Translations under genes and position numbers: made by a program
Shown here: piece by piece, positions 8,148 through 17,322 of the stretch
How the letters are laid out: each line of letters opens with the position of its first letter
How positions within the stretch are numbered: position 1 is the stretch's first letter
The notes under the pieces: model-generated
The model's database searches: none
What the model saw: only the letters and a program-made list of their open reading frames with translations
Told to the model about the DNA's origin: nothing
From: Vibrio sp. qd031
GTDB taxonomy: Bacteria; Pseudomonadota; Gammaproteobacteria; Enterobacterales; Vibrionaceae
DNA length: 64,000 nt
Reading direction: 5' to 3'
Assembly (NCBI RefSeq): GCF_002100145.1
Contig: NZ_JXQD01000018.1
Span: 186,001 to 250,000, forward strand

Positions 8148-8555
8148 ATGACAGATATCAACACAACGCGGCAAGCCAGTTGTCAATGCAATCAAGTGGA
8201 CATTCAAACCAAGGGCAAACCGGTTCGTTCTGCTATTTGCCATTGCTTAGCGTGTCAAAAACGCACTGGCTCTGTATTTGGCGTCCAAGCACGATTTTTA
8301 ACCTCTCAAGTCAGCGTATTTGGAGAATTAGTGTCGTTCACCCGAATTGCAGACTCTGGCCATCAAGTCACCCACAAGTTTTGTCCGCAATGCGGTACCA
8401 CGATGCTTATGTCTCTATCTAACGCCCCAGACTTTACTGTAGTGCCATTAGGCGTCTTTAATAGCAACGATTTTCCATCTCCCGCATTCTCTGTTTACGA
8501 ATACCGCAAGCATGGCTGGGTCGCCTTTAACTGCGAAATGGATCATTTTGACTAG
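8148..8555 (+). CDS. GFA family (Mss4-like zinc fold) protein
   Basis: The 135-residue protein has the paired Cys motifs of the GFA family: an N-terminal CQCNQ, then CHCLACQKRTGSVF, and later FCPQCGTTM. These bind zinc. The family was named after a formaldehyde-activating enzyme, but most members, including this one, have no proven reaction. The ATG at 8148 is preferred, with GGTGA upstream; a start at 8142 is possible. A second GFA protein is encoded at 10612-11019. The gene stands alone downstream of the csrB control region. Confidence 0.85.
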   Translation: MTDINTTRQASCQCNQVDIQTKGKPVRSAICHCLACQKRTGSVFGVQARFLTSQVSVFGELVSFTRIADSGHQVTHKFCPQCGTTMLMSLSNAPDFTVVPLGVFNSNDFPSPAFSVYEYRKHGWVAFNCEMDHFD

Positions 8556-8741
8556 GTTTTATTCACAATCGCCTTACAATTGACCAATTTATTTATGCAT
8601 ACCAGCATAGAGAACTGAATATTTAGATAAAAACAATGAATAGTGTTGCAATTATTAAAGGGGAAGCTTATTCTTGCGGTCAATAAATTAGGGTAAGACA
8701 TTACCCACAGATGCTAACCAGTCCGTCGTGGTTTAAAGACT

Positions 8742-10091
8742 ATGAAAACAGAAAAAAATAAACACTCATTTTGGGTATTTCTTATCCCATCACTTATTGG
8801 CCTATTTCTCTTTATGGCGCCGATCACTTTTAACGGTGACATCACCATCCCAATCGCAGTCATGGCAAAGTCGCTACTTGCTGCCCTAGATGGTACAGCC
8901 GTTCCAATCGTCACCGCGATCATTGCTGTCATGTCTTTTGGCACTATTGTGTGCCGAATTAAAACGCCGTCAATTGTCGCCAATAGCGAATTTCTAAACG
9001 CGCTATTTAACCCATCACCACTGTGGTTTGCTGTTCGTCTTATCGGTGGATTTGCTGTTGTCGCGACGTACTTTCAAATTGGCCCAGAGATGGTGTGGCA
9101 TGAGTACACGGGTGGATTAGTGCTTAACGATTTACTGCCAACTCTGCTGTGTGTATTTATCTTTGCCGGTATGCTACTGCCTTTACTGCTTAACTTTGGC
9201 TTGCTAGAGCTTATGGGTACGCTGTTTAGCAAAATAATGCGCCCTCTATTCAACCTTCCTGGCCGCTCAGCAATCGACTGTATGGCTTCTTGGTTAGGCG
9301 ACGGCAGTGTGGGCATATTGATGACCAGTAAGCAATATGAAGAAAAGTTTTATACTCAGCGCGAAGCAGCAGTAGTCGGTACAACGTTCTCTGCAGTATC
9401 TATTACATTTAGCTTGGTTGTGATTGCGCAAGTTGAGTTAGAACACTTGTTCGTTCCATTTTATGGTGCTGTTTGTTTAGCGGGTTTTGTTGCCGCGGTA
9501 ATCATCCCTCGCCTACCACCTCTAAGTCGCAAAAAAGATCTCTTCATTGACGACAGCAAACCAAGCAGCGATCACACTGGTATCCCAGAAGGCCATACAA
9601 GCTTTTCTTACGGCATGGAATTAGCACTTGCGAAAGCAAACAAAGTGACGTCATTCTCGTCCGTTGTAAAAGAAGGCGTAAAAAACGCTGCAGACATGGT
9701 TCTTGGGGTTCTACCTGTAGTAATGGGTATCGGTACCATCGCGTTGATCATTGCTGAAAACACCAGTGTGTTTACCTTTCTTGGTCAGCCATTCATTCCT
9801 TATTTAGAACTACTTGCTATTCCAGAAGCTGCGGCAGCGTCGGAAACAATGGTCGTAGGCTTTGCTGACATGTTCATTCCGTCTATCTTGGCGGCCTCTA
9901 TTGAAAGTGACTTAACACGCTTTGTGATTGCGGCAATGTCGGTCACTCAACTTATCTACATGTCTGAAGTGGGTGCGCTGCTTCTAGGTAGTAAAATTCC
10001 GGTCAATATTGGTGAGCTGTTTATTATCTTTATCCTGCGTACCATTATTACACTGCCTGTCATAGCGGGTGTTGCTCATCTCATTTTCTAA
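8742..10091 (+). CDS. YjiH family membrane protein (nucleoside-recognition/Gate domain)
   Basis: This 449-residue polytopic inner-membrane protein has about ten hydrophobic helices and two Gate-type segments, including TMVVGFADMFIPSILAASIES. Overall it matches the YjiH family. The family resembles nucleoside transport and spore-maturation membrane proteins, but the substrate is unknown. In some bacteria YjiH is paired with YjiG; no partner is seen here. A good terminator follows 20 bp after the stop. Confidence 0.85.
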   Translation: MKTEKNKHSFWVFLIPSLIGLFLFMAPITFNGDITIPIAVMAKSLLAALDGTAVPIVTAIIAVMSFGTIVCRIKTPSIVANSEFLNALFNPSPLWFAVRLIGGFAVVATYFQIGPEMVWHEYTGGLVLNDLLPTLLCVFIFAGMLLPLLLNFGLLELMGTLFSKIMRPLFNLPGRSAIDCMASWLGDGSVGILMTSKQYEEKFYTQREAAVVGTTFSAVSITFSLVVIAQVELEHLFVPFYGAVCLAGFVAAVIIPRLPPLSRKKDLFIDDSKPSSDHTGIPEGHTSFSYGMELALAKANKVTSFSSVVKEGVKNAADMVLGVLPVVMGIGTIALIIAENTSVFTFLGQPFIPYLELLAIPEAAAASETMVVGFADMFIPSILAASIESDLTRFVIAAMSVTQLIYMSEVGALLLGSKIPVNIGELFIIFILRTIITLPVIAGVAHLIF

Positions 10092-10111
10092 TGTTTGAGT
10101 AGTACTATCAT

Positions 10112-10147
10112 AAAGCCCCAGCCATTCACTACGGTTGGGGCTTTTTA
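10112..10147 (+). terminator. Rho-independent terminator after the yjiH-like gene
   Basis: AAAGCCCCAGCC (10112-10123) pairs with GGTTGGGGCTTT (10133-10144) through one G-T pair, with a 9-nt loop and a T run. It can serve both strands, since the next gene converges from the right. Confidence 0.85.
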
Positions 10148-10177
10148 GTCTAATAATTCGCTCAATGACAAATACCG

Positions 10178-10549
10178 CTAACTATTAATCAGCTTTATCA
10201 CTAAGCAAAACAGCATTGGCAGCAATCCAGCGACAAACAGACCCATAGACCAGCTTCTATTTGCGGCGTTCATCACAGCATCCGCTTTTTTGGCAGCGGT
10301 AAAATCAACCATACTTTTTACTTTGCTATTCATTGATATGGGATCTGCTGCATCATTCGCAGCGACTGAGCGAGATGTACGAGTTAAAAAATGCAATACG
10401 CCCGAGACTGCCCAAAGAACCAGCGCCATAAAAAAGGCAACATCGCTGAGTGACTGAATACCAAAAGCATTGTATTTGTCATCCAGATACAGCACTGCAA
10501 CATAACTTAAGGCATTGCTAATAATAATAAAATTAACAAACCGAAACAT
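10178..10549 (-). CDS. Hypothetical three-helix membrane protein
   Basis: I do not recognise this 123-residue protein. It has hydrophobic helices at about 3-23, 33-53 and 100-121, with a soluble segment (about 55-97) between the second and third. A strong AGGAGGGGAG ribosome site lies just before the ATG, which supports a real gene. It is a lone gene converging on the yjiH-like gene. Confidence 0.6.
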   Translation of the reverse strand: MFRFVNFIIISNALSYVAVLYLDDKYNAFGIQSLSDVAFFMALVLWAVSGVLHFLTRTSRSVAANDAADPISMNSKVKSMVDFTAAKKADAVMNAANRSWSMGLFVAGLLPMLFCLVIKLINS

Positions 10550-10611
10550 ACTCCCCTCCTAGCCCGCACACTTTTCTTGTTGGGATAGGCAGAAATGTAA
10601 CACTAACCAGT

Positions 10612-11019
10612 TTATGCATCTGACTTTATATTGCTTTGTGAGGCAGCGATCACTTCTTCGCCCGTCATCATATGCGTATGATTAGAAAACTGATAAAATG
10701 CGGGTTTCTCTTCGACAAAAATCTGATGGGTAAAATCAAACTCTTGGTCAGTAAATAAACCCACAGACACAATAAACTCATCATTAGGCTTTAAGTAATA
10801 AAATAAATGAGTGCCACAACGTCCGCAAAAGCCCCTGTCGGCCCATTGCGATGAGGTATAACGCTCGGGCTCTTTCCCAGTAAATAGTGCCTCACTGCCC
10901 GCTGATACGGCCATATAGGGTCCTGATGTCCACTTTCGGCACATTTCACAATGACAAGCCCCCACCTCTTTGTTGTCGGGAATCTCTACTCTGATTGCAC
11001 CACACAAACATTGACCTTT
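10612..11019 (-). CDS. GFA family (Mss4-like zinc fold) protein
   Basis: The protein starts MKGQCLCGAI and contains CHCEMCRKWTSGPYM and FCGRCGTHLFYYL, the three Cys motifs of GFA zinc-fold proteins. The ATG at 11019 is chosen over an in-frame upstream ATG at 11067 because AAAGGA precedes it and the Cys motif then begins at the usual position. The reaction is unknown. It lies downstream of the YdeI-like gene on the same strand and may be co-transcribed. It is only distantly similar to the GFA protein at 8148. Confidence 0.87.
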   Translation of the reverse strand, partial: KGQCLCGAIRVEIPDNKEVGACHCEMCRKWTSGPYMAVSAGSEALFTGKEPERYTSSQWADRGFCGRCGTHLFYYLKPNDEFIVSVGLFTDQEFDFTHQIFVEEKPAFYQFSNHTHMMTGEEVIAASQSNIKSDA

Positions 11020-11085
11020 CATTTCAATTTCCTTTACCCGTTTCACCCAATTCTGTATTGAACGCACCGCTTTTAACGCCGCGGT

Positions 11086-11718
11086 TTAACGCTCGTTCCA
11101 CCCTTTGCCCGCCACCACTTTGTCACGGCACTTTAGAATTCTAGACTCTCGGGTCTTAGACTGCTTTGCACCGTTAAAATGCAGTAAATATCCTCGCTGC
11201 CTACCGGGAGTTAATGCGCCAAACGCCGCACTATAATCAGAGTCGCGCTCAAATAGGGCCAGGAGCTCCACGGGATAATCATCGCGTGAAACCACCTTTG
11301 TTGGTATTTTTTGGCCACTTTGACTAATTTTAATCGCCTGTTCTATAAAGCTTTTGAGCGAGTCACTCACACTTTTTACGCTATCTATTGAGGTGACTTT
11401 TAGATAGCGAGCATGTTCTGAGTTTTCACCGGGCTTCTCCAGCAATTTTTCAGGGTCATTAATAAGTGCACCTTTAAAAAACGATACTGTTGCTGCGCTT
11501 TTTAGTGCACTTAACATCAATATGTTTTTTCCATCAAAGGTGTAGCATGGGCAGTGCCACTTAATCTCCTCTGTGAGCCCCGAACTTCGTATGATGCTAC
11601 GCAACTCGGAGAGTTCATCTTGCCAGCTATTCACCTTGCACTGAGGTGTGTTGCCTAACTCGCAACGCCCGCACCCAGACTCCAAGAACTGCTCAACGCT
11701 AGTGGGTTTAATAGTCAC
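11086..11718 (-). CDS. YdeI/OmdA-like protein with DUF1801 domain
   Basis: The 210-residue protein has an N-terminal DUF1801-type fold (ELRSIIRSSGLTEEIKWHCPCY) and a C-terminal YdeI/OmdA-like segment ending ALTPGRQRGYLLHFNGAKQS, the family hallmark. YdeI-type proteins have been linked to peptide-stress protection, but the biochemical role is unclear. The start is a GTG with AAGGAG upstream. An N-terminal Cys pair (GCGRCELG) is not general for the family. Confidence 0.8.
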   Translation of the reverse strand: MTIKPTSVEQFLESGCGRCELGNTPQCKVNSWQDELSELRSIIRSSGLTEEIKWHCPCYTFDGKNILMLSALKSAATVSFFKGALINDPEKLLEKPGENSEHARYLKVTSIDSVKSVSDSLKSFIEQAIKISQSGQKIPTKVVSRDDYPVELLALFERDSDYSAAFGALTPGRQRGYLLHFNGAKQSKTRESRILKCRDKVVAGKGWNER

Positions 11719-11922
11719 AACAACTCCTTGCGATCAATTAGCTGCCCAAGTTGACCTATATCAACGCAGATCAACTCTTTGAATAAATTAATAAAACTAT
11801 TTTAGACCGCTGTGGTCTACTAATCGAATACGGTGCGAATAACTGAGATGACTGCAGCAAAAATGTACGTCCCAAAACGCTCAATAAACACATTTTCGAG
11901 TACAAAAAGGAAAGGTTCTTCC

Positions 11923-13122
11923 ATGAAAAAGGGACTCATTTTATTTACAGCGTCGACACTATCCCCTTTGGTTTTAGCCTCAACACTCGTGTATGAAGCA
12001 ACGCTGACAGATGGCAACCCCCTACTCAAAATAACCGTTGATACAAGGGAGATTGAAAAGTTTGAGGTGATTAAACCGAGAAACCTCACAGCGGCCAAAC
12101 CTCTAAAATTTGCCTGTCATAAAGGTGAGCAAGTTGTTGAAGGTGCTTATAATCATTCACTTACCTGTGACGCGCTAAGTTGGGAGCTGCCGTTTTTACA
12201 AACCGACCCGTTAGGCTTTAACATCGCCGAGCAGACTAATCAGTATTCTGCTGAAAAAGGGTGGTTCTTTTTTAGCGAATGGTCATCGCTACCTAGAGTG
12301 CAAACGGACCAAGGCATCAAGGAAAGTAAGCTGTGTGTACCAGGCGTACTAGAAAACTGTTTCGACCTACCGACCTTAGATCAAGCTCCGCTTTTGCTCA
12401 TGTGGGGAATAGACTCAATTGTCATAAGCGAACAGAATTACCGGTTTGAATTGCGCAGTGATGTGCCAGCGGTCATCGACAATCAAGCACAGTGGTTACC
12501 TACTTTTAAACAGCAATTGAAGTATCTGTCGCACGTATTCTCTGCACCTCAAGAGATTAACTGGCAAATGAATGTATTTGGGCGCGAAATGGAGACGGGT
12601 AATGTGAGTGGCGCGGCAGGGTATAGCTCTATTAACGTCAACGTTCCTCTCAAAGATGGAGCCTTAGTCGATGCCTCCTATCCACACCTGCTAAAGATTT
12701 TGGCGCATGAAGCCATCCACGGACTCGACACTCGGGTGCATCCACTGTGGATCACTGAAGGACTCGCAGAATACTATGCACAGAAATCAGTTAAACAGAC
12801 GCCTTTTGCATTACCGGATGCCAAAAGTCAATGGCAAGCCATCGCTCAACGGCTGCCCTTTGCGGCGACTGGACTTCTTCAAGCCAATCGTGACCTTGTT
12901 GAACTCAATCAGCAGCACTATCAAATGCTGTTTTACACCAAAGCGGTGTCGTTTTGGCAGCAACTCGATGAAGAGCTCAGTGCAGCTGGGCAATCATTGG
13001 ACACTTATATGCCGCAATCATTAGCGGGTGAGGACTATCAGTTATCAACGGAGTTTACTCAAGCTGTCATTAGCGCGATAGGCGCTGAGAAATGGGCTCA
13101 ATTAACCGAAGTATATTTATAG
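11923..13122 (+). CDS. Putative secreted gluzincin-type metallopeptidase
   Basis: The protein has a signal peptide (about residues 1-19, cleaved near VLA-ST), a long beta-rich region, then LAHEAIHGLD followed by WITEGLAEYYA. That is an HExxH zinc motif with the downstream glutamate helix seen in peptidase-MA-like gluzincins. The ATG at 11923 is preferred over one at 11833 because AAAGGAAAGG precedes it and a signal peptide then begins at residue 1. I do not recognise the N-terminal two thirds. Four cysteines could form disulfides in the periplasm. The substrate is unknown. Confidence 0.65.
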   Translation: MKKGLILFTASTLSPLVLASTLVYEATLTDGNPLLKITVDTREIEKFEVIKPRNLTAAKPLKFACHKGEQVVEGAYNHSLTCDALSWELPFLQTDPLGFNIAEQTNQYSAEKGWFFFSEWSSLPRVQTDQGIKESKLCVPGVLENCFDLPTLDQAPLLLMWGIDSIVISEQNYRFELRSDVPAVIDNQAQWLPTFKQQLKYLSHVFSAPQEINWQMNVFGREMETGNVSGAAGYSSINVNVPLKDGALVDASYPHLLKILAHEAIHGLDTRVHPLWITEGLAEYYAQKSVKQTPFALPDAKSQWQAIAQRLPFAATGLLQANRDLVELNQQHYQMLFYTKAVSFWQQLDEELSAAGQSLDTYMPQSLAGEDYQLSTEFTQAVISAIGAEKWAQLTEVYL

Positions 13123-13150
13123 TTTTTCGTCCTAACTTTGAACATAATGC

Positions 13151-13693
13151 TTAGAGCTTAGCGAGAAACGCTTTGCTCTGGCGAGGTGAGCGCAAACGAA
13201 TAAATTGAATATGCGCGTATTGAGGATCGGCCATCATTGACTCGTATCGCTCGACATTACTGTGATAGGTTTTTAGGGTCCACAATATGACCGAGTCTTT
13301 GCTCATAAACGATTTTCGAAAGGACTCTTTATTGCCTGTTCCGGCCCATAGTTCCTTGCGAGTTAAACTTCTTATAAAGGCCCGCTTAACAGCTTGCAAG
13401 ACAGTCCTTGTGTAGGAGTAATTGATCCATATGACTGTATCGACATCCCGCCACTTTACCGGCACGGTGCGGTTGTAGTTTCCGTCCAAAACCCAACGCT
13501 CAGTGGCGGTTTCCTGACGAATCTTTTCAAAAAACTGCTCATCGGGAGTTTCACCCCAATTGGGCAACCAAAACAGGGCATCTAGCTCTATATGAGGCAC
13601 CTGCAATTTCGTAGCGAGCGTGCGGCTAAAGGTGGATTTACCACTGCCACTGGTGCCCACAACGTTTACTTTTAACAGTTTTGACGCGTTCAT
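13151..13693 (-). CDS. P-loop kinase-like protein (AAA / FlaR-topology-modulation type)
   Basis: This 180-residue NTP-binding protein has a Walker A motif GTSGSGKST at 13-21, then HIELDALFWLPNW and WVLDGNYN, the pattern of the small adenylate-kinase-like proteins often annotated as DNA topology modulation protein FlaR. The substrate is unknown. It is convergent with the metallopeptidase gene, 28 bp apart. A GAGGGAAAA ribosome site precedes the ATG. Confidence 0.75.
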   Translation of the reverse strand: MNASKLLKVNVVGTSGSGKSTFSRTLATKLQVPHIELDALFWLPNWGETPDEQFFEKIRQETATERWVLDGNYNRTVPVKWRDVDTVIWINYSYTRTVLQAVKRAFIRSLTRKELWAGTGNKESFRKSFMSKDSVILWTLKTYHSNVERYESMMADPQYAHIQFIRLRSPRQSKAFLAKL

Positions 13694-13803
13694 TTTTCCC
13701 TCACTATCGCGCTTTCGATATGCCGTTACACAAAAACAGTAGTCGTATTTTCAGGCAGTAGGGTATAGTCTTTATACAGGATTTCAATACTTTGTGAGCT
13801 TTT

Positions 13804-14202
13804 ATGGACAAACTGATAGAACAAGAGATTGCGCTGCATCAGCACCATACTCGCACCGACGTAGCAACGATTAAACGTTTACTCGATCCACAGTTTCTTG
13901 AAGTTGGTCATTCAGGTAAAACCTTCGACCTCAGTTGGGTGCTCAGGCATCAACCCAACGAAAAGCCTAGTGAAGTCCAAATCCACTCGCAAGATTATCA
14001 AGCCCACCCATTGTCCGATACCGTAGTCATGCTCACGTATAAAACCACATGGAACGATGGGATTGGCAACATTACTCGGCATACAAAACGCAGCTCGATC
14101 TGGGTGCGAAATGGAGAATTGTGGCAAATGCGCTATCATCAAGGCACACCCTGTGAGCCGTTTGCGCTAACCAGAAATTGCTCTGCTGTCACCGAGGATT
14201 AA
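13804..14202 (+). CDS. DUF4440 family (NTF2-like) protein
   Basis: The 132-residue protein has the N-terminal helix and curved-sheet pattern of SnoaL/NTF2-like DUF4440 proteins, with the C-terminal signature RHTKRSSIWVRNGELWQMRYHQGTP. Members form a cone-shaped pocket but mostly have no known activity. It is a single gene between two minus-strand genes. Confidence 0.8.
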   Translation: MDKLIEQEIALHQHHTRTDVATIKRLLDPQFLEVGHSGKTFDLSWVLRHQPNEKPSEVQIHSQDYQAHPLSDTVVMLTYKTTWNDGIGNITRHTKRSSIWVRNGELWQMRYHQGTPCEPFALTRNCSAVTED

Positions 14203-14252
14203 TACCCACCAAAGCAATTACCTGATCAGTTAATTACTTCGATTAATGGTAT
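14202..14252. repeat. Dispersed ATACC...GGTAT element
   Basis: This 51-bp AT-rich segment is bounded by inverted ATACC and GGTAT ends and contains AAAGCAATTACCTGATCAGT. A related half copy (ATACCAACCTAAGCATTTACCTGATCA) occurs at 56761. It looks like one of the small palindromic intergenic repeats common in Vibrio, but I cannot confirm the family here. Confidence 0.5.
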
Positions 14253-14260
14253 AAACCGTC

Positions 14261-14292
14261 AAAAAAAGAGACGCTGCAATAGCGTCTCTTAT
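14261..14292 (-). terminator. Rho-independent terminator of the M3 peptidase gene
   Basis: A perfect 10-bp stem AAGAGACGCT (14266-14275) / AGCGTCTCTT (14281-14290) with a 5-nt loop is followed on the minus strand by seven T. Confidence 0.9.
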
Positions 14293-14316
14293 GGGTTTAC
14301 ATCTAGCCGCTATACA

Positions 14317-16164
14317 TTAGCGCCCATATTGCTCAACAATAAACTGTTCAAACGCATCGCACATAGCGCTGTCTGACTCTGTATTGATCGCCAATTGTTT
14401 CGCGCCATCGACCACTTCAATCGACGCATTCAGCGACGCTGGCGCCGCTTGAGTACGCGTTGAAAGTGCTGCTATTTTTTGCTTCTCACTGTCCCAAGCT
14501 TGTTCAACCGTTTGATTACAGGCATCCGCTAAATACTTAGCGTTAAATCCTTCGCCAGTAAGCGCACGAATGGTGTCATCATGAGACACACTGTTACCAG
14601 GGTTCCAGTAGTGTTGTGCCAGCAATGGGCCAATTTCTGGGTTATCGGTCAAATAGCCAAACTTCTCGGTGAAGTAGGCACGAGTTTGGTAAACCGCCAT
14701 GTGAGCCAGCAAATAACCTTGGTAGGCACAGGCCGCTTCATCAGACAGTAAGTGTGGGATGGCCATTAGTGGGCGCGGGCTACACTCAATGCCTAAAATA
14801 TCTAGCTCACATTCGCGTGCAAGCGCGGTTGCGCGCTCTGGAGTCAGCTCTTCGTCACTCAACTCATAGAGGGCACGTTCAAAGTAAGGCACCACCAAAA
14901 TACTGCGCTCTTGATACGCAGAAAATGGCTGGCGACTTTCGATCATCGATTTGATGATGCTATCTGGAACCGCTTCTCCTTGATCGTTGATCGCATACTG
15001 TTTTAGCCAATCAGCGTCAGTGAGCAACGAGTCACAAAACATGGATTGCGTTTCGGCATAAGCCATTGAGGTTGGAGCAAATTCTTGAGAAAAGCTTGGT
15101 GAGTTTAGCTTAACATTCGCAAAGTGTGCTGCGTGCCCGCCTTCGTGAAACAGAGTATTAATTCCATCAAAGCCGCTGCCAACCTGATCCGGTTTTGCGT
15201 TACTGGTAAAGTTCACTTTTGCAGGAACCCACTCACCTTGATCCACAAACGATGGAACAGGCCCGTGACAAAAACCGTTAGGATATTTGCCCTTTCGATC
15301 CAACAGATCAAGGCAAAGCTCTGCACCAGAGTAATCGATATTCAGACGGCCAAACGACTCCACCCAACGGCGTAAAGACTTAGAAAAAGGTACGTATGGG
15401 TCAAGCTCACGCATGACATCGCCAGCAAACGAGTAATTAAAGTTATACCCTTTAAGGGCTTGCTCACCTTTCTTCTCAGCCAACTCTTTTAAACTACGTT
15501 GATGCGCATCACGAGTGCGAACCTCAAAGTCATCCAAAATGGTGAATAGCTGTTCCGTGGTCATATTTTCGGTCTTTTCGATCGAGTAGTCGAAAAAGCT
15601 GTTGTAGCCCAAAGAGCGCGCAAACTGATTACGCAGTTTCACAAGCTCTAAAAAGCCATTGACCAGTAACCATTGCTCAAGATCCAGTAAAGCTTGGTGG
15701 GCAGATTGGCGAACCGCCTCGGAGCTGTTGGCACGAATGGTCGATGCTAAAACAGGTAATGAGCCTTCAACTTGCTCACCTTGCTCATTAACGAAAAATT
15801 GCTGATGAGCCTGTTTTTTCTCAAACAGATCTGCTTCAAATTGGATCAATTTTGTTTTAAGTGCTTGTGCTTGCTCACCTTCAATCGCGTGCGACTTAAA
15901 CATATTAAGCCAGCCGGTTAGGCCTTGAATGGTTGATGCTTTAATTTCGTCATCGGCAATCTCTTCTGCTGCAAGCAACTGCGCTTTGACTTTTTCAATC
16001 TGACTGGCGTCACTCAAAAAGTCGGTCCACTGGGTTTGCGCTTTAGTCGAACCCGCGTGGTCGTCGCTGATCCCCATATAGGTTTCCCAGAAAAAGTCCT
16101 CTTTGGTTCTGTGAATGCTGAGGTAAGTGTGATTTAACTGATTGAGGTAGTCTGTAGCCGACAT
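14317..16164 (-). CDS. M3 family metallopeptidase (oligoendopeptidase-like)
   Basis: This 615-residue cytosolic peptidase carries the zinc site LFHEGGHAAHF, with further conserved M3 segments such as FDGINTLFHEGG and FEYGYLTDNPEIGPL-type C-terminal sequence. M3 enzymes cut short peptides. The protein has no signal peptide. The ATG at 16164 is preferred to one 18 bp upstream because AAGGATC lies correctly before it. A clear terminator follows. The specific substrate cannot be read from the sequence. Confidence 0.88.
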   Translation of the reverse strand: MSATDYLNQLNHTYLSIHRTKEDFFWETYMGISDDHAGSTKAQTQWTDFLSDASQIEKVKAQLLAAEEIADDEIKASTIQGLTGWLNMFKSHAIEGEQAQALKTKLIQFEADLFEKKQAHQQFFVNEQGEQVEGSLPVLASTIRANSSEAVRQSAHQALLDLEQWLLVNGFLELVKLRNQFARSLGYNSFFDYSIEKTENMTTEQLFTILDDFEVRTRDAHQRSLKELAEKKGEQALKGYNFNYSFAGDVMRELDPYVPFSKSLRRWVESFGRLNIDYSGAELCLDLLDRKGKYPNGFCHGPVPSFVDQGEWVPAKVNFTSNAKPDQVGSGFDGINTLFHEGGHAAHFANVKLNSPSFSQEFAPTSMAYAETQSMFCDSLLTDADWLKQYAINDQGEAVPDSIIKSMIESRQPFSAYQERSILVVPYFERALYELSDEELTPERATALARECELDILGIECSPRPLMAIPHLLSDEAACAYQGYLLAHMAVYQTRAYFTEKFGYLTDNPEIGPLLAQHYWNPGNSVSHDDTIRALTGEGFNAKYLADACNQTVEQAWDSEKQKIAALSTRTQAAPASLNASIEVVDGAKQLAINTESDSAMCDAFEQFIVEQYGR

Positions 16165-16313
16165 AATGATCCTTAATTCCATGGATAAACGTTTGGCGAA
16201 TGCCTAAAACCTGAAACATTCTACTCTTAGTTGCCAGAGAAATCAGCGGATAGCCCTAATTTCTTGCAATAAAGGCCATTAGACCGCCGTCGTGTGGCGG
16301 CCTTAACTGATTA

Positions 16314-16958
16314 TCAATCCCCTCTCTTGCCAACTTCAATGCGAATGAACTCAGGAAGATAGGAGGGAGTACAGTTTTTTGAGACTTTCTCGTCTTTATA
16401 GAGGGCGACTCGCTCTCCCAGCTCAATACAGCGCTGTCGATGTGCCGCTTCAAAAATACCAATCCAGCCAGCGCAAAAATTCATCGCCCACTGCACTTGC
16501 GCTTCTTCATCCGCTAAATGAGCATCAAGATAGTCCAGTAGCTGCGCACTGTTGTCTATTGGAGGTGTTTTACCCGTCCACCTTAGGCGAGCTTGATGAT
16601 ACCAAAACCAGTGACGAAGCAGAGCGACAGACGATTGCTGCCAGTTCAGTAACAAAGTCGTCAGCGCCTTATCTTTGGTCAGCTGATTGGCTAAAAGCCA
16701 ATCGCTGAGCATATTTCTCTCATCTTCTGGGTGCGACACAAGATCGGTAGCAATGGTATTGATACTTTCCTCGCTCAACTGCTTTTTGTCGAAAATTAGT
16801 ACCGCCAAAAGGCGAGGGAAATAGAGCGCGGTTGCCCATAACTCCAAAGCCAGCGAATGATCTTTCTTAATGGTCTTGGCAAGTTTTTTAATCTCGCCCA
16901 TTTTGCTATAGCCCGCCAACTCTTTCAGAATCTGTTGCGCTTGTTCCGATCCAGCCAT
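16314..16958 (-). CDS. DNA alkylation repair (AlkD-like HEAT-repeat) protein
   Basis: This 214-residue all-helical protein has the family C-terminal signature CTPSYLPEFI and the helix-rich ALELWATALYFPRLLAVLIF region of the DNA_alkylation/AlkD group. AlkD enzymes excise alkylated bases without base flipping. Whether this member keeps glycosylase activity is not clear. Good ribosome site (AAGGAGC). It is a lone gene after the M3 peptidase. Confidence 0.75.
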   Translation of the reverse strand: MAGSEQAQQILKELAGYSKMGEIKKLAKTIKKDHSLALELWATALYFPRLLAVLIFDKKQLSEESINTIATDLVSHPEDERNMLSDWLLANQLTKDKALTTLLLNWQQSSVALLRHWFWYHQARLRWTGKTPPIDNSAQLLDYLDAHLADEEAQVQWAMNFCAGWIGIFEAAHRQRCIELGERVALYKDEKVSKNCTPSYLPEFIRIEVGKRGD

Positions 16959-17052
16959 CGCTGCTCCTTGTGTTGCTTTTTAAAGTCAAACGGTTCAGTT
17001 TACCGTTAGCCTAATGGGCTATTGCATCATAGGATAGCACTCAAACACGTAC

Positions 17053-17271
17053 TCATTTAATCAATAGTTTATGCCATTCATAAAGGTGAACCAGCACATC
17101 TGTAAGATTTCTATCGCCGCTCCAATGCTGCTCTTTTTTGCGCGCATCAGCGGAAAAGTCAAACTCGGTATTGAGCGCTTCCTCTGACATCGAATCGATA
17201 AAACAAAGCAGCTTATTGAAATTCTAACTGGCTTGTGAAATCAACTCATCCTTGGTCTTAGGCCTAAGCAT
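17053..17271 (-). pseudogene. ClbS/DfsB family (DUF1706) gene, broken
   Basis: Reading the minus strand from an ATG at 17271 gives MLRPKTKDELISQAS, then a TAG stop at 17226-17224, then in the same frame NFNKLLCFIDSMSEEALNTE through HWSGDRNLTDVLVHLYEWHK, and a stop. This matches the N-terminal half of ClbS/DfsB four-helix proteins (about 165 residues). Both the nonsense codon at position 16 and the loss of the C-terminal half indicate a decayed gene. ClbS-type proteins protect DNA from colibactin or act as small hydrolases. Confidence 0.8.
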
Positions 17272-17322
17272 CGCTCACTCCTACTTTAAAACTATCGGCG
17301 CTCTACAACACCTTATAGAGTC

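Noticed and set aside
16270..16312. Rho-independent terminator after the AlkD-like gene (CCGCC/GGCGG hairpin)
   Set aside because: The stem is only about five strong pairs and is not followed by a T run on the minus strand.
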